Source: Shimia_B sp038528385
GTDB taxonomy: Bacteria > Pseudomonadota > Alphaproteobacteria > Rhodobacterales > Rhodobacteraceae
Length of the DNA: 64,000 nucleotides
Reading direction: 5' to 3'
Assembly: GCA_038528385.1 (NCBI GenBank)
Contig: JBCBET010000003.1
Coordinates: forward strand, 385,714-449,713
The notes under the pieces were generated by a model. That model saw only the letters and a program-made list of their open reading frames with translations, ran no database searches and was not told the origin of the DNA. Numbering within the stretch: position 1 is the stretch's first letter; every line of letters starts with the position of its first letter. This document shows, one piece after another, positions 42,368 through 51,371 of this stretch. Position numbers and translations under genes: made by a program.

Positions 42368-42697
42368 GCCCATGCCGCGTTGCAGCAGGAAAGCTCTGGT
42401 TTGGGCACGGTCCGGCGGCGGATATCCTCCAATGCGGCTGTGCTCGGTTATGAAAAAGCGTGTTCTATCAGTGGCCTAGGTGCGTTGGTTGGGCGGTCGC
42501 TGAACCGGCCAGGCTTTGATCGTTTTTTGTGCAAGATTGACACAGTGGCGATCTTTTCCGGATTTCATGGTTAATGGGTGCGGGCGAGGGCCCGGCGGAT
42601 GCCGGTCAACCGGAAACAATGGGGGGCCTACACAAAGGATGCCCTCCGCTGCGCGAACGACTCACCCGGCCAAATCCGCGTGCGCGGCGTCCCTGGG
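42368..42697. other. Intergenic region between the initiating transferase and yjbF
   Basis: These 330 bases have lower GC than the neighbours and no ORF with coding character. A TTGACA is present at 42537-42542 on the plus strand, but no plus-strand gene follows, so it is probably chance. A yjbE-like small gene, usually found with yjbF and yjbH in enterobacteria, is not seen. Confidence 0.5.
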
Positions 42698-43345
42698 CTA
42701 GGGCGTGACGACGACCCGCGTGGACAGGGCCCCGGTCTCCGCCCCCGCCCATTGCCGGGAGACCACGATGTCCCCGGTGGAGGGCACGACCCAATAGAGG
42801 TTCTCGAACCCCTCGTCGAGGCTCGCGCAGACCTCGCGCACGAGGATCGTGGCCACGGGGCCCGTTCCGGGTATCTCCACCTCGTCCGGGCCGAGCGGCG
42901 CGATCACGCAACGGAAGGTGCGCGTGACGGCGAAATCCTCGCCGTCGAGATAGGTGTGGAAGCGGTCGGCCACCCCCGCCCGCGCGCCGCGCACCAGGGC
43001 CCGCGCGGCGCGCGTCTCCGACGCGAGCAGCCCGTCGCCCAGGCCGCGGGTCCCGTGCAGCATGCCGGCCTCCAGCACGATCTGAACACCGTCCGGGCTC
43101 AGCCAGTAGTCGAACGCGCCGTCGCGGCGCTCCAAGAGCAGTGTGCCGCCGGTGCCGCCGTCCGGAAACCCCACCTGCAGCGCCGGCGCCTCCGCGCGCA
43201 GGAGCGCGATGAACCGCGGATCGAATTCCGCCACCTCGCCGGTGATGCGGTCGGAAATCTGCGCGAGGGCGGGATTGTTCTGCGTGGCCGTGCCGCAGCC
43301 GCCGAGCAGCGCGAGGAGGAGCAGGGCGCGCCAGATCACAGTCAT
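42698..43345 (-). CDS. yjbF: YjbF-family lipoprotein
   Basis: Encodes 215 residues. Lipoprotein signal with LALLGGC (C17). The body fits YjbF: FIALLRAEAPALQVGF, FDYWLSPDGVQIVL and GLGDGLLASETRAA. In enterobacteria yjbEFGH makes an extracellular polysaccharide, with YjbF an outer-membrane lipoprotein. It overlaps yjbH by four bases. Confidence 0.85.
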   Translation of the reverse strand: MTVIWRALLLLALLGGCGTATQNNPALAQISDRITGEVAEFDPRFIALLRAEAPALQVGFPDGGTGGTLLLERRDGAFDYWLSPDGVQIVLEAGMLHGTRGLGDGLLASETRAARALVRGARAGVADRFHTYLDGEDFAVTRTFRCVIAPLGPDEVEIPGTGPVATILVREVCASLDEGFENLYWVVPSTGDIVVSRQWAGAETGALSTRVVVTP

Positions 43346-45441
43346 CGGAACACCCGCCCCCAGCCCTTGGCGAGGCTCTGCGCCCTGTAGGACCGCGTCA
43401 CCCCGTGGAGCCGGTTCGGCACCGAGAGCCGCGCGCCCCCGTCGCGCAGCACCGGCTGGATCAACTGGGACACCGCGCCCCGCGACGGCTCGCCCGTGAT
43501 CCAGGAGAGCGGCACCGTGAAGCGGATGCCCTTGTCGAAGGAGCCCTCTCCGAACTCCTCGAAGGGGACGTCGGTCAATGTGAAATAGGCCCCGATGCGG
43601 AAACCGTTATTGTATTCCCGGTCGAGCGAGAAGGTCGCGCCCCAGTCGCCCGCGAGGTAGCGGCCCACATCCAGCTGACCCAGATAGCCGCTTCCGAAAT
43701 CGTAATAGGCCGAGGCATGGCCGGTGACGACGTCGTAGTCCTGCAGGCCAAAGAGCATGTCGAAATCCCGCTGGCGCGCGTAGTTGAGCTCCACGCCGAG
43801 CGCGAGCGGCCCCTCGTTGGGGGACCAGAGCACCTCGCCGGAGAGGCCCGCGAACATCGTCTCGAGATAGCCCGCGCTCACGCGGCCGAAGAGATCGCCG
43901 CCCGGACGAAACAGGTACTGGCCGTAGAGCTGGTTGATCTCGAACTCGGATTCGAGCGCATAGAGCACCGCGTCCGAACGCACCCGCGGCAGCACGGAAT
44001 CCGAGCGCCGCGAGGCCTCTTCGATCGTATCCACCAGCGGATAGCGCGTGAGCGCGTTGAAGCTCAGCCCTGGACGCGGCGAAAGGCCGAGCGACAGCTC
44101 GAGCCCGGCGGCGATGCGCACGGGCTGATCGGGGTCAAAGAGCGAGAAGGCCGAATAGGGCGCGATCCCGTAGCGCAGCTCGGGATAGAGCCCCGGCACC
44201 TCGCCGGCGCGCCCGGCCTCCGGCGCATCCTCGATCCGGGCGCGGGCCAGCGATTTCCACGCCCCGTCGAAATCCGTCTGCAGCTCCCTCAGGTCGCTCC
44301 GGTTGAGCGTGATCGCGGTGTTCGCCACGCCGAAGGTCTGCGGCACGATCGTGAAGCTCTCGATCCCCGCCGGCAGCACGTTGGCCAGCACCCGCGCCGT
44401 GCGCCCGATGGCCTGCGCCTCCACGTCCCAGCGCCCGTTCTCGATCCGCACGGTGGCCTCGCGCCTCTCGAGGCTCAGCCCCTCGAGCGTGATGCCCTCC
44501 TCCGCCAGAAGCGGGACGAGCGCCGCGCGCGCCGCCGCCTGCGTCTCCCGCGCCCCGGGCGGCAGATCCGCGAGCCGCGCCGCGCGCGCGTCGGGCACGG
44601 TCAGCGGCGCGCCCTCCCGTCCGCCGGGAATGGGCCGCCGTTTCGGGTTGAAGAGGTAGGTGTATTGCAGCCCGATCTCCGTGCCGCCGATGAGATGCGC
44701 GCGCACATTCGAGCCCGACGGGAAGCGGTAGTTCATCCCCAGATTGATCGGGCTCTCGATGTCGATGACGTCGCGGTCCTCTTCCTGCGCGTAGGCATCG
44801 CTCGAATACTCGACCTGCAGGCTCAACCGGTCCGTCACCTGGTAGTCGAGCCCGCCGAAGACCGCCATGGGGCCGCGGAAATAGAGCCCGAAATCGAGCT
44901 GGCCGGTGGTGGAAATGCCGCCCGCGCCCGCCGAGGGCCGCGTCTCGAACCGCTCGGCGAAGAGGCCCAGGGGATTGTCGAAGCTCCCGCGCTCCGCCAG
45001 GCGGCCCCAGCCCAGCCCGCCGGTGAGCTTGGCGCGGCCCACGGTCTTGGTGGCCACGATGTATTCGCTCGACAAAAGCCCCGTGCCCGCGAAATCGCGC
45101 AGGCCGACGGCGAGCGCCGGGCTTCGCGGCGTCTCGTCGGCGATCTGGAAATGGATGTCGAAGCTCCGGTCGAAGCGGTCCCGCGCGCCGCCCTGGTCGA
45201 AATCGTCGATGATGGCGTAGCGAAAGCTGCCGTGGATGCGCGGGAAGATCTGCACGGTGGCGGTGTTGCGCTGTATCCCGCCGAAGCGCAGCGTCGTCAG
45301 CGCGACCTCACCGTCCTCGAAGACCTCCGCCGTGGGCATGTCGATGAGGCCGGGCGTGCCCAGCGTGGAGACCGTCTGCGCGGCCGCTTGCAGCGCGCAG
45401 AGCGCCGCCAGCATGCTCATGATGCGCAAATGTCCAGACAT
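43342..45441 (-). CDS. yjbH: YjbH-family outer-membrane beta-barrel protein
   Basis: Encodes 699 residues from ATG 45441, which puts a clean signal peptide (about 22 residues ending in QAAAQ) at the N-terminus; an ATG at 45507 would add a charged leader. Typical YjbH start: STLGTPGLIDMPTAEVFEDGEV. Many alternating aromatic/hydrophobic strands in the C-terminal part point to a barrel, probably for EPS secretion with YjbF. It lies upstream of yjbF and overlaps it. Confidence 0.88.
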   Translation of the reverse strand: MSGHLRIMSMLAALCALQAAAQTVSTLGTPGLIDMPTAEVFEDGEVALTTLRFGGIQRNTATVQIFPRIHGSFRYAIIDDFDQGGARDRFDRSFDIHFQIADETPRSPALAVGLRDFAGTGLLSSEYIVATKTVGRAKLTGGLGWGRLAERGSFDNPLGLFAERFETRPSAGAGGISTTGQLDFGLYFRGPMAVFGGLDYQVTDRLSLQVEYSSDAYAQEEDRDVIDIESPINLGMNYRFPSGSNVRAHLIGGTEIGLQYTYLFNPKRRPIPGGREGAPLTVPDARAARLADLPPGARETQAAARAALVPLLAEEGITLEGLSLERREATVRIENGRWDVEAQAIGRTARVLANVLPAGIESFTIVPQTFGVANTAITLNRSDLRELQTDFDGAWKSLARARIEDAPEAGRAGEVPGLYPELRYGIAPYSAFSLFDPDQPVRIAAGLELSLGLSPRPGLSFNALTRYPLVDTIEEASRRSDSVLPRVRSDAVLYALESEFEINQLYGQYLFRPGGDLFGRVSAGYLETMFAGLSGEVLWSPNEGPLALGVELNYARQRDFDMLFGLQDYDVVTGHASAYYDFGSGYLGQLDVGRYLAGDWGATFSLDREYNNGFRIGAYFTLTDVPFEEFGEGSFDKGIRFTVPLSWITGEPSRGAVSQLIQPVLRDGGARLSVPNRLHGVTRSYRAQSLAKGWGRVFR

Positions 45442-45709
45442 CGCCTTTGCGTCCTCGCAAGAGAGGGACTGCAAAGCGCGCACCCACCCGTGGCGACCAA
45501 TTTGCATAGCTCCCAGCCGTGGACAAGCGGCGGGCCACGCGGCGCCAGATTTGAGCGAGCGCGCGACATGGGTGGCCGGACGCGGACAACGCCCGGGCGC
45601 TCTGGGGATGCGTCTTCCTCCGCGCCCTCATTCAGCGCGGGGGACCGACGCTCTCGCACCTGGTGACGTGCGTGGCAGGGCGCGGCGCGCGACGCCCCGC
45701 CCCGCGGGC
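45442..45709. other. Intergenic region between yjbH and mcd
   Basis: The 268 bases hold the leader of yjbH and the end of the mcd transcript. No gene, strong terminator or repeat was found. Some open frames run through it but lack ribosome sites. Confidence 0.45.
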
Positions 45710-47389
45710 TCAGGCCAGGAGGCGGCGGGCGATGACCTGCGCCTGGATCTCCGCGGCACCCTCGAAGATGTTGAGGATGCGGGCGTCGCAGAGGATGCGG
45801 CTGATCTTGTATTCCAGTGCGAAGCCGTTGCCCCCGTGGATCTGGAGCGCATTGTCGGAGGCGGCCCAGGCCACGCGCGCACCGAGGAGCTTGGCCATCC
45901 CGGCCTCCAGATCGCAACGGCGGCCCTCATCCTTCTCCACCGCGGAGAAATAGGTGAGCTGCCGCGCGACCATGATCTCCACGGCCATCATGGCGAGCTT
46001 CGAGGCCACGCGCGGAAACTCGATGATCGACTTCCCGAAGGCCTGCCGGTCGAGGGCGTATTTCATGCCTTCGTCGAGCGCCGATTGCGCCACGCCCACC
46101 GCGCGGGCGGCGGTCTGGATGCGGGCACTCTCGAAGGTCTCCATGAGCTGCTTGAAGCCCTTGCCCTCCTCGCCGCCGAGGAGGTTCTCGCCCTTCACTT
46201 TGAAATCGTCGAAGTTGAGCGTGTATTCCTTCATGCCGCGGTAGCCCAGTACTTCGATCTCCCCGCCGGAGATGCCGGGATCCTGCCAGGGCTCTTCATC
46301 CGTGCCGGGCGTCTTTTCAGCGAGAAACATCGATAGGCCGCGATAGTCGCTCGTGTCGGGCACGGTGCGCGCGAGCACGGTCATCACGTGGGTGCGCGAG
46401 GCGTGGGTGATCCATGTCTTGTTGCCGTTCAGGATCCAGTCGCCGTTCTCGTCCTTCTTCGCGCGGGTCTTGAGCGCGCCGAGGTCGGAGCCGGTATTGG
46501 GCTCGGTGAAGACCGCCGTGGGCAGGATCTCCGCTGAGGCGAGGCCCGGCAGCCACTTTTCCTTCTGCGCCTCCGTCCCGCCGCAGAGGATCAGCTCCGC
46601 GGCGATCTCGGAGCGTGTGGCGAGTGAGCCCACGCCGATATAGCCGCGGCTGAGCTCCTCGGAGACGACGCACATCGACGCCTTGGAGAGCCCGAGCCCG
46701 CCATGCTCCTCCGGGATGGTGAGGCCGAAGACGCCCATTTCCGCGAGCTCCTCGATCGTCTCCATCGGGATGAGCTCGTCCTTCAGGTGCCATTCGTGGG
46801 CGTGGGGCTCCACACGGTCGATGGAATAACGGCGGAACTGCTCGCGGATCATCTCGAGCTCGTCGTCGAGGCCCGAGCGGCCTACGATGGTGTTCTGCTG
46901 CTCCTGCATGAGCGCCACGAGGCGGAGCCGCGCGGCCTGGCTGTTGCCCGCATTGCAGAGCGTCATCACCGCCGGCGCCATGAGCGCGCGCTGGTCTTCC
47001 TGGCTGAGGCCCATGTCCTGCAGGCGCACGACCTCGCCCTGGTTCATCTGGATGCCGCCGTAGATCTGCCAGAGGTATTCCCCGAACGCGATCTGGTGGA
47101 TGAGCTGCTCCATCTCGCCGAACTGGCCCTCGACGTCGAGCTTCTCCGCCCAGGCCTGCATCTGCCCGAGGCTTTCGGCATAGGTGGCGAGCCAGGCGAG
47201 CCCATGGGCGGCGGTCTGATGGGCGTCCACGAGCGCGCCGGAGACGCGGCCCTCCTCGGCCACCATGCCTCGCAGTGCCTCCTTGGCGGCCTCGGTGACC
47301 GAATTTACGGGGATGAGCGCGTCGCGGGTCAGGTCGAGAAGGCCTGCCAGGATGGGCGTTTCGATCTGGATCTGTCCGTCGTGGGCCAT
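45710..47389 (-). CDS. mcd: (2S)-methylsuccinyl-CoA dehydrogenase
   Basis: Encodes 559 residues, about 170 longer than normal acyl-CoA dehydrogenases. The extra N-terminal all-helical region is the mark of methylsuccinyl-CoA dehydrogenase of the ethylmalonyl-CoA pathway. The dehydrogenase core follows: FGLTIPEEHGGLGLSKASM, AVFTEPNTGSDLGALKTRA (FAD/substrate), and a C-terminal RQAFGKSI and QIHGGNGFALEYKISRILCD. It oxidises (2S)-methylsuccinyl-CoA to mesaconyl-C1-CoA, allowing acetyl-CoA assimilation without isocitrate lyase. A strong GGAGGA site precedes ATG 47389. Other pathway genes (ccr, ecm, mch) are not in the window. Confidence 0.88.
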   Translation of the reverse strand: MAHDGQIQIETPILAGLLDLTRDALIPVNSVTEAAKEALRGMVAEEGRVSGALVDAHQTAAHGLAWLATYAESLGQMQAWAEKLDVEGQFGEMEQLIHQIAFGEYLWQIYGGIQMNQGEVVRLQDMGLSQEDQRALMAPAVMTLCNAGNSQAARLRLVALMQEQQNTIVGRSGLDDELEMIREQFRRYSIDRVEPHAHEWHLKDELIPMETIEELAEMGVFGLTIPEEHGGLGLSKASMCVVSEELSRGYIGVGSLATRSEIAAELILCGGTEAQKEKWLPGLASAEILPTAVFTEPNTGSDLGALKTRAKKDENGDWILNGNKTWITHASRTHVMTVLARTVPDTSDYRGLSMFLAEKTPGTDEEPWQDPGISGGEIEVLGYRGMKEYTLNFDDFKVKGENLLGGEEGKGFKQLMETFESARIQTAARAVGVAQSALDEGMKYALDRQAFGKSIIEFPRVASKLAMMAVEIMVARQLTYFSAVEKDEGRRCDLEAGMAKLLGARVAWAASDNALQIHGGNGFALEYKISRILCDARILNIFEGAAEIQAQVIARRLLA

Positions 47390-47542
47390 GGAATCCTCCG
47401 TGTGAAGCTCTGCCGTGAGCTAGTGTGTTTGCACCTGCAGCGCAACATTAATTCCCGCTGAACAATTTCAACGCATGAAAGTGTCGCGCCCGAATTCTCT
47501 CCGCCCTCTGGCCGCCGCCGCCCCGCAATCGTATGAGCGCCC

Positions 47543-48316
47543 ATGGACCTCTCGATCTTCTCCGAGCTCGGACTGGGCGTGCTCCTCGCCGCCACGGGCA
47601 TCACGCTGGCCGCCGGCATCGTCAAGGGCGCCATCGGTTTCGCCATGCCCCTTATCATGATCTCGGGCATGAGTTCCATCATGGACCCGCGCCTCGCCAT
47701 CGCGGGGATCATCCTGCCCATCGTGGCCTCGAACGCGCTCCAGACCTTTCGGAAGGGGGTGGGCCCCGCGCTTGCGGAGGCGCGCGTCTTCTGGCGCTAC
47801 CTCCTGGTCGTGTCGCTCTTCATCGTGGCCGCCGCGCAGCTCGTCCCCTACCTCTCCACGCGCGTGTTTTATGGGGTTCTGGGCGTGCCGGTGGTGATCC
47901 TGTCGCTGATCCAGCTCGCCGGTATGCGCCTCACGATCCCGGTGGCGCGGCGGCGGGCGGCGGAGTGGATCATCGGCACGGTGTCGGGCATTCTCGGTGG
48001 CCTCGCGGGCACCTGGGGGCCCACGACTGTGCTCTATCTCCTGGCCATCGACACCCCGCGAGAGCGGCAGCTCATCGTGCAGGGGGTGATCTACGGGACG
48101 GGGTCGGTGATGCTCCTCCTCGCCCATGTGCAGAGCGGGATATTCAACGCGCAGACGGCGCCGTTCTCGGCCCTCTTGCTGGTTCCGGCCTATGCCGGGA
48201 TGGCCGCGGGCTTCTGGCTGGGGGACCGGATGGACCACGCGCGCTTCCGCACAGCGACACTGATCGTGCTTACGGTGGCGGGCCTCAACCTGATCCGCCG
48301 CGCGATCCTCGGCTGA
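47543..48316 (+). CDS. TauE/SafE-family membrane transporter
   Basis: Encodes 257 residues with about eight hydrophobic helices. The family pattern is present in both halves: AAGIVKGAIGFAMPLIM near the N-terminus and GILGGLAGTWGPTTVLYL in the middle. Members export sulfite or related organosulfonate anions; the substrate here is unknown. It is divergent from mcd across 153 bases. It is the last gene before the low-GC islet. Confidence 0.87.
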   Translation: MDLSIFSELGLGVLLAATGITLAAGIVKGAIGFAMPLIMISGMSSIMDPRLAIAGIILPIVASNALQTFRKGVGPALAEARVFWRYLLVVSLFIVAAAQLVPYLSTRVFYGVLGVPVVILSLIQLAGMRLTIPVARRRAAEWIIGTVSGILGGLAGTWGPTTVLYLLAIDTPRERQLIVQGVIYGTGSVMLLLAHVQSGIFNAQTAPFSALLLVPAYAGMAAGFWLGDRMDHARFRTATLIVLTVAGLNLIRRAILG

Positions 48317-48700
48317 GCCACGCCGCACCGCGGCATGGGCCGGGCGATGCGTTTACGTTCGGGCCGAGAGGCCGATAAGCCCCGAAATCACGGGGGTCAC
48401 AGTCCGTACACACCCCGTACACACCCTGTACATACGCGGTTTTCGCACATGAGTGAGCGGAGCGAGCTTAATCTGTGCGTCGGGGATTTGCAGACAATTT
48501 TAAGCGCTAGAGCTGATGGCTGCAGCGCAGCGAAAGTGCGCCAAGCGCTCAAACTGCGAAATGCTGCGCTGCGGATAAATGTCCGCTGTTCAGATTTGAG
48601 ACAAAGAGAATCCAGACGGGTCGTACTTCGATTAGGCGCAGGCCTCAAGAAACGCTGACCGCTGGCCATAGAGCGAACGAAATCAGCACCCTTGCGGACG
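48317..48700. other. Gene-free, lower-GC stretch with a tandem repeat and an inverted repeat
   Basis: Left part: three 11-bp units, CCGTACACACC (48404), CCGTACACACC (48415) and CTGTACATACG (48426). Further right, GCAGCGCAGC (48532-48541) is exactly inverted at 48573-48582 (GCTGCGCTGC) around 31 bases that hold another AGCGCT. Composition is markedly more AT-rich than neighbours. Frames such as 48335-48658 on the plus strand and 48397-48747 on the minus strand are open but show no protein character. This might be a structured RNA or a degenerate insertion edge. Confidence 0.5.
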
Positions 48701-49489
48701 CTAGGCTTTGGATGCCCCTCCGGTCGCGTGCTCATAGAATTCATCATAGTCCGACCGCAGGGTCCCCATCACTCTATCCCAAAAGAGAAAGTACAGGCCG
48801 TAATTGCCTGAAAACCTGCTATGATGCTGGTTGTGTGACACCGACGTGTTTACCCACCGACCTAGCCACGTCTTATGAAAGCGCTTCGGGTAAAGCTCAT
48901 AGCCGAGGTGACCATACACGTTGTAAGCGATCTGAAAGACGAAAAAGAGAATGACCGCGAGGATGTGAACCGGAAGGGTGAACGCAATCACCAGGATTAT
49001 GGAAGCTTCGAGCATCGCTTCAAGCGGGTGAAAAGCATAGGCCGTCCACGGTGACGGATTGGTCGAGCGGTGATGAACAAGATGCACGCGACGATAGACT
49101 GGCTTTAGGTGCATGAATCGATGCATCCAATAAAAGTAGGCGTCGTGAAGGACGATCATCCATGCGATGGACACTCCAAACCAGACCGCTCCCCAGCCTT
49201 CAATTGGTGCGCGATACACGTTATTGAAGTCATCCAAAACATACAGGGCGAGGGTCGCAATCAGGCCGAATATAACCATGGAGACCGTTGAATACGCCAT
49301 GTCACGACCGTAATCAGTGAGCTTTGGCAATCGTTTCTGAATCTTGCGAAACCAAAGGGGTTTTCTGAAAAGAACATAGAAACAGAGGAATGCGACGGAG
49401 GCGAAGAATAGATAACGGGTGAACACGCGAGAGATGATCAGGAATAACGCGTCCCAGTGCGACATGTCTGCTGGAAAAACGCTGGTCAC
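48701..49489 (-). CDS. Fatty acid hydroxylase/sterol desaturase superfamily protein
   Basis: Encodes 262 residues from GTG 49489, preferred because AAGGA lies nine bases upstream; ATG 49465 is an alternative. Four hydrophobic helices and the histidine clusters of the family: HDAYFYWMHRFMH, HLVHHRSTN and HNQHH. It binds two irons and hydroxylates or desaturates a lipid. The gene has clearly lower GC and different codon use from everything around it, pointing to horizontal transfer. It stands alone in a 1.4-kb islet between the TauE gene and pckA. Confidence 0.9.
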   Translation of the reverse strand: MTSVFPADMSHWDALFLIISRVFTRYLFFASVAFLCFYVLFRKPLWFRKIQKRLPKLTDYGRDMAYSTVSMVIFGLIATLALYVLDDFNNVYRAPIEGWGAVWFGVSIAWMIVLHDAYFYWMHRFMHLKPVYRRVHLVHHRSTNPSPWTAYAFHPLEAMLEASIILVIAFTLPVHILAVILFFVFQIAYNVYGHLGYELYPKRFHKTWLGRWVNTSVSHNQHHSRFSGNYGLYFLFWDRVMGTLRSDYDEFYEHATGGASKA

Positions 49490-49734
49490 CGTGAAGTTTC
49501 CTTTATCAAGAGTGTAGGGACGACTCGATTCTCAGCGTGTCTCCAAGAAACACAGCGAAGTTCTATCACGAGCAGCTGAATTAAATGTGCTGTCAGGTAC
49601 AGAGCGGTTCTCTTGGAAACCACGGGGTGCGCGACTTTCGCTGGGTTTTATCCCATTCAGACTTAACGCCGCCCAGGTATCACGTCCACCGCCCATTTGA
49701 AGACCGAGCGGAACGGTGGCCTCGACCAAGCAAC
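49490..49734. other. Intergenic part of the low-GC islet
   Basis: This stretch upstream of the hydroxylase gene is AT-enriched like the gene and has no ORF with coding character. It should carry the hydroxylase promoter. The GC returns to normal near 49690. No insertion-sequence ends or tRNA fragment were seen. Confidence 0.45.
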
Positions 49735-49772
49735 GGCGAAAGGCGGCGCAGTGCGCAAAGCCGCCTATCGCC
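49735..49772 (-). terminator. Stem-loop just after pckA
   Basis: GGCGA-A-AGGCGGC (49735-49747) pairs with GCCGCCT-A-TCGCC (49760-49772), giving a 12-bp stem with one internal mismatch and a 12-base loop. It starts immediately after the pckA stop. On the minus strand the stem is followed by a mixed-sequence tail with no T run, so termination strength is uncertain. Confidence 0.5.
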
Positions 49773-51371
49773 TCAGCCGATCGCCACGGCTTTCACGTCG
49801 TCGTCGATGTGGGGCAGGTAGGGCTCGAAATTGTCGGAGAACATCTGCACCAGCTTCGCGGCCTGGGCATCGTAGGCGCTGCCGTCGTCCCACGTGCGCC
49901 GAGGGGTCAGGAGGAGGTCGGCCACGCCGGGCACGCTCACCGGGACCTCGAACCCGAAATTGTCGTCCTTGCGGAACTGGCCGTTGTTCAGCGTCCCGTC
50001 GAGGGCCGCGGAGAGCAGCGCGCGGGTGGCGCGGATGGGCATCCGCGAGCCCTCGCCGTAGGCACCGCCGGTCCAGCCGGTATTCACGAGCCAGCAGGTC
50101 GCGCCGTGCTTGGCGATCTTCTCGCGCAGGAGCTTGCCGTATGCCTCCGGCCGGCGCGGCATGAAGGGCGCACCGAAGCAGGTGGAAAAGGTGGGCTCGG
50201 GCTCGGTCACGCCGCGCTCGGTGCCCGCGACCTTGGCGGTGAAGCCCGACAGGAAGTGATACATCGCCTGCGCGGGCGTGAGCCGCGCGATGGGCGGCAG
50301 CACGCCGAACGCATCGCAGGTGAGCATGATGATGTTCTTCGGATGCCCGCCCAAAGCCGTGGCCGAGGCGTTGGAGATGTAGTCGAGCGGGTAGGCGCAG
50401 CGCATGTTTGCCGTCAGGCTGTCATCCTCGAAATCGAGTTCCTTCGTTTCGGGGTCGTAGACCATGTTTTCGATAACGGTCGCGAATTTGCGGGTGGTGG
50501 CGTAGATCTCGGGCTCCGCCTCCGGGCTCAGCTTGATCGTCTTGGCGTAGCAGCCGCCCTCGAAATTGAACGTGCCGCGCTCCGACCAGCCGTGTTCGTC
50601 GTCGCCGATGAGCACGCGGGCGGGGTCGGCCGACAGCGTCGTCTTGCCCGTGCCCGAAAGGCCGAAGAAGACGGCCGTGTCCACCGGGTTGCCCGGCGCG
50701 TGGTTGGCGGAGCAGTGCATGGGCATGATGCCCCGCTCTGGCAGGAGGTAGTTGAGGAGCGTGAAGACGCTCTTCTTGTTCTCGCCGGCATATTCGGTGC
50801 CCGCGATGAGGATCATCTTCCGCGCGAAGTTCATCGTCACGACGGTCTCGCTGCGGCAGCCGTGGCGCGCCGGGTCGGCCTTGAAGGAGGGGCAGTTGAT
50901 GACGGTCCAGTCGGCCTCGAACTCCGCCAGTTCCTCGGCGTCCGGGCGGCGCAGCATGTGACGGATGAAGAGCGAATGCCAGGCGAGTTCGGTGACCATG
51001 CGCACGTCGAGCCGGTGCGCGGGATCGGCCCCGCCGAAGAGGTCCTGCACGAAATATTCGCGCCCCTGCATGTGGGCGAGGAGATCGGTGTAGAGCGCGT
51101 CGAAGCCCTCGGGGCTCATTTCCGCGTTCTGCTCCCACCAGATGTGGTCGGCCACGTCCGGGGTGCGCACGATGTGCTTGTCCTTGGGCGAGCGTCCGGT
51201 GAATTTCCCGGTGGAGACGAGGAGCGTGCCGCCCTGGCCGAGCTCCCCCTCGCCGCGCTTGAGCGCGGTTTCCACGAGGGCCGGTTCGGTGAGGTTGTAG
51301 TACACCGCTCCCAGGCCCGTGATCCCTTGTGTGTCGAGGGTGAAGGACGGATTAACGCGGCCCTGTGACAT
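49773..51371 (-). CDS. pckA: Phosphoenolpyruvate carboxykinase (ATP)
   Basis: Encodes 532 residues from ATG 51371, the family-normal length; the frame is open further upstream but has no homology. Kinase motifs: GLSGTGKTTLSADPARVLIG (P-loop) and DDEHGWSERGTFNFEGGCYAK. Also conserved is ARKMILIAGTEYAGENKKS. It makes PEP from oxaloacetate in gluconeogenesis, as needed when growing on acetate or C2/C3 substrates via the ethylmalonyl-CoA pathway. It is divergent from chvI; in other alphaproteobacteria pckA is also found beside chvI. Confidence 0.97.
   Translation of the reverse strand: MSQGRVNPSFTLDTQGITGLGAVYYNLTEPALVETALKRGEGELGQGGTLLVSTGKFTGRSPKDKHIVRTPDVADHIWWEQNAEMSPEGFDALYTDLLAHMQGREYFVQDLFGGADPAHRLDVRMVTELAWHSLFIRHMLRRPDAEELAEFEADWTVINCPSFKADPARHGCRSETVVTMNFARKMILIAGTEYAGENKKSVFTLLNYLLPERGIMPMHCSANHAPGNPVDTAVFFGLSGTGKTTLSADPARVLIGDDEHGWSERGTFNFEGGCYAKTIKLSPEAEPEIYATTRKFATVIENMVYDPETKELDFEDDSLTANMRCAYPLDYISNASATALGGHPKNIIMLTCDAFGVLPPIARLTPAQAMYHFLSGFTAKVAGTERGVTEPEPTFSTCFGAPFMPRRPEAYGKLLREKIAKHGATCWLVNTGWTGGAYGEGSRMPIRATRALLSAALDGTLNNGQFRKDDNFGFEVPVSVPGVADLLLTPRRTWDDGSAYDAQAAKLVQMFSDNFEPYLPHIDDDVKAVAIG

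Noticed and set aside
42537..42564. Plus-strand TTGACA promoter
   Set aside because: No good -10 at 16-18 bases and no plus-strand gene downstream.
42350..42574. 74-codon open frame in the gap beside yjbF
   Set aside because: It starts inside the inverted repeat at a TTG, lacks a ribosome site and resembles no YjbE-type protein.
43405..45666. 753-codon open frame on the plus strand opposite yjbH
   Set aside because: It is the antisense shadow of yjbH; composition is Arg/Glu/His-rich, with no domain, while yjbH has a signal peptide and family motifs.
48335..48747. Small ORFs on either strand in the islet's left part
   Set aside because: They overlap the tandem repeat and inverted repeat, have no ribosome site and no plausible protein features.
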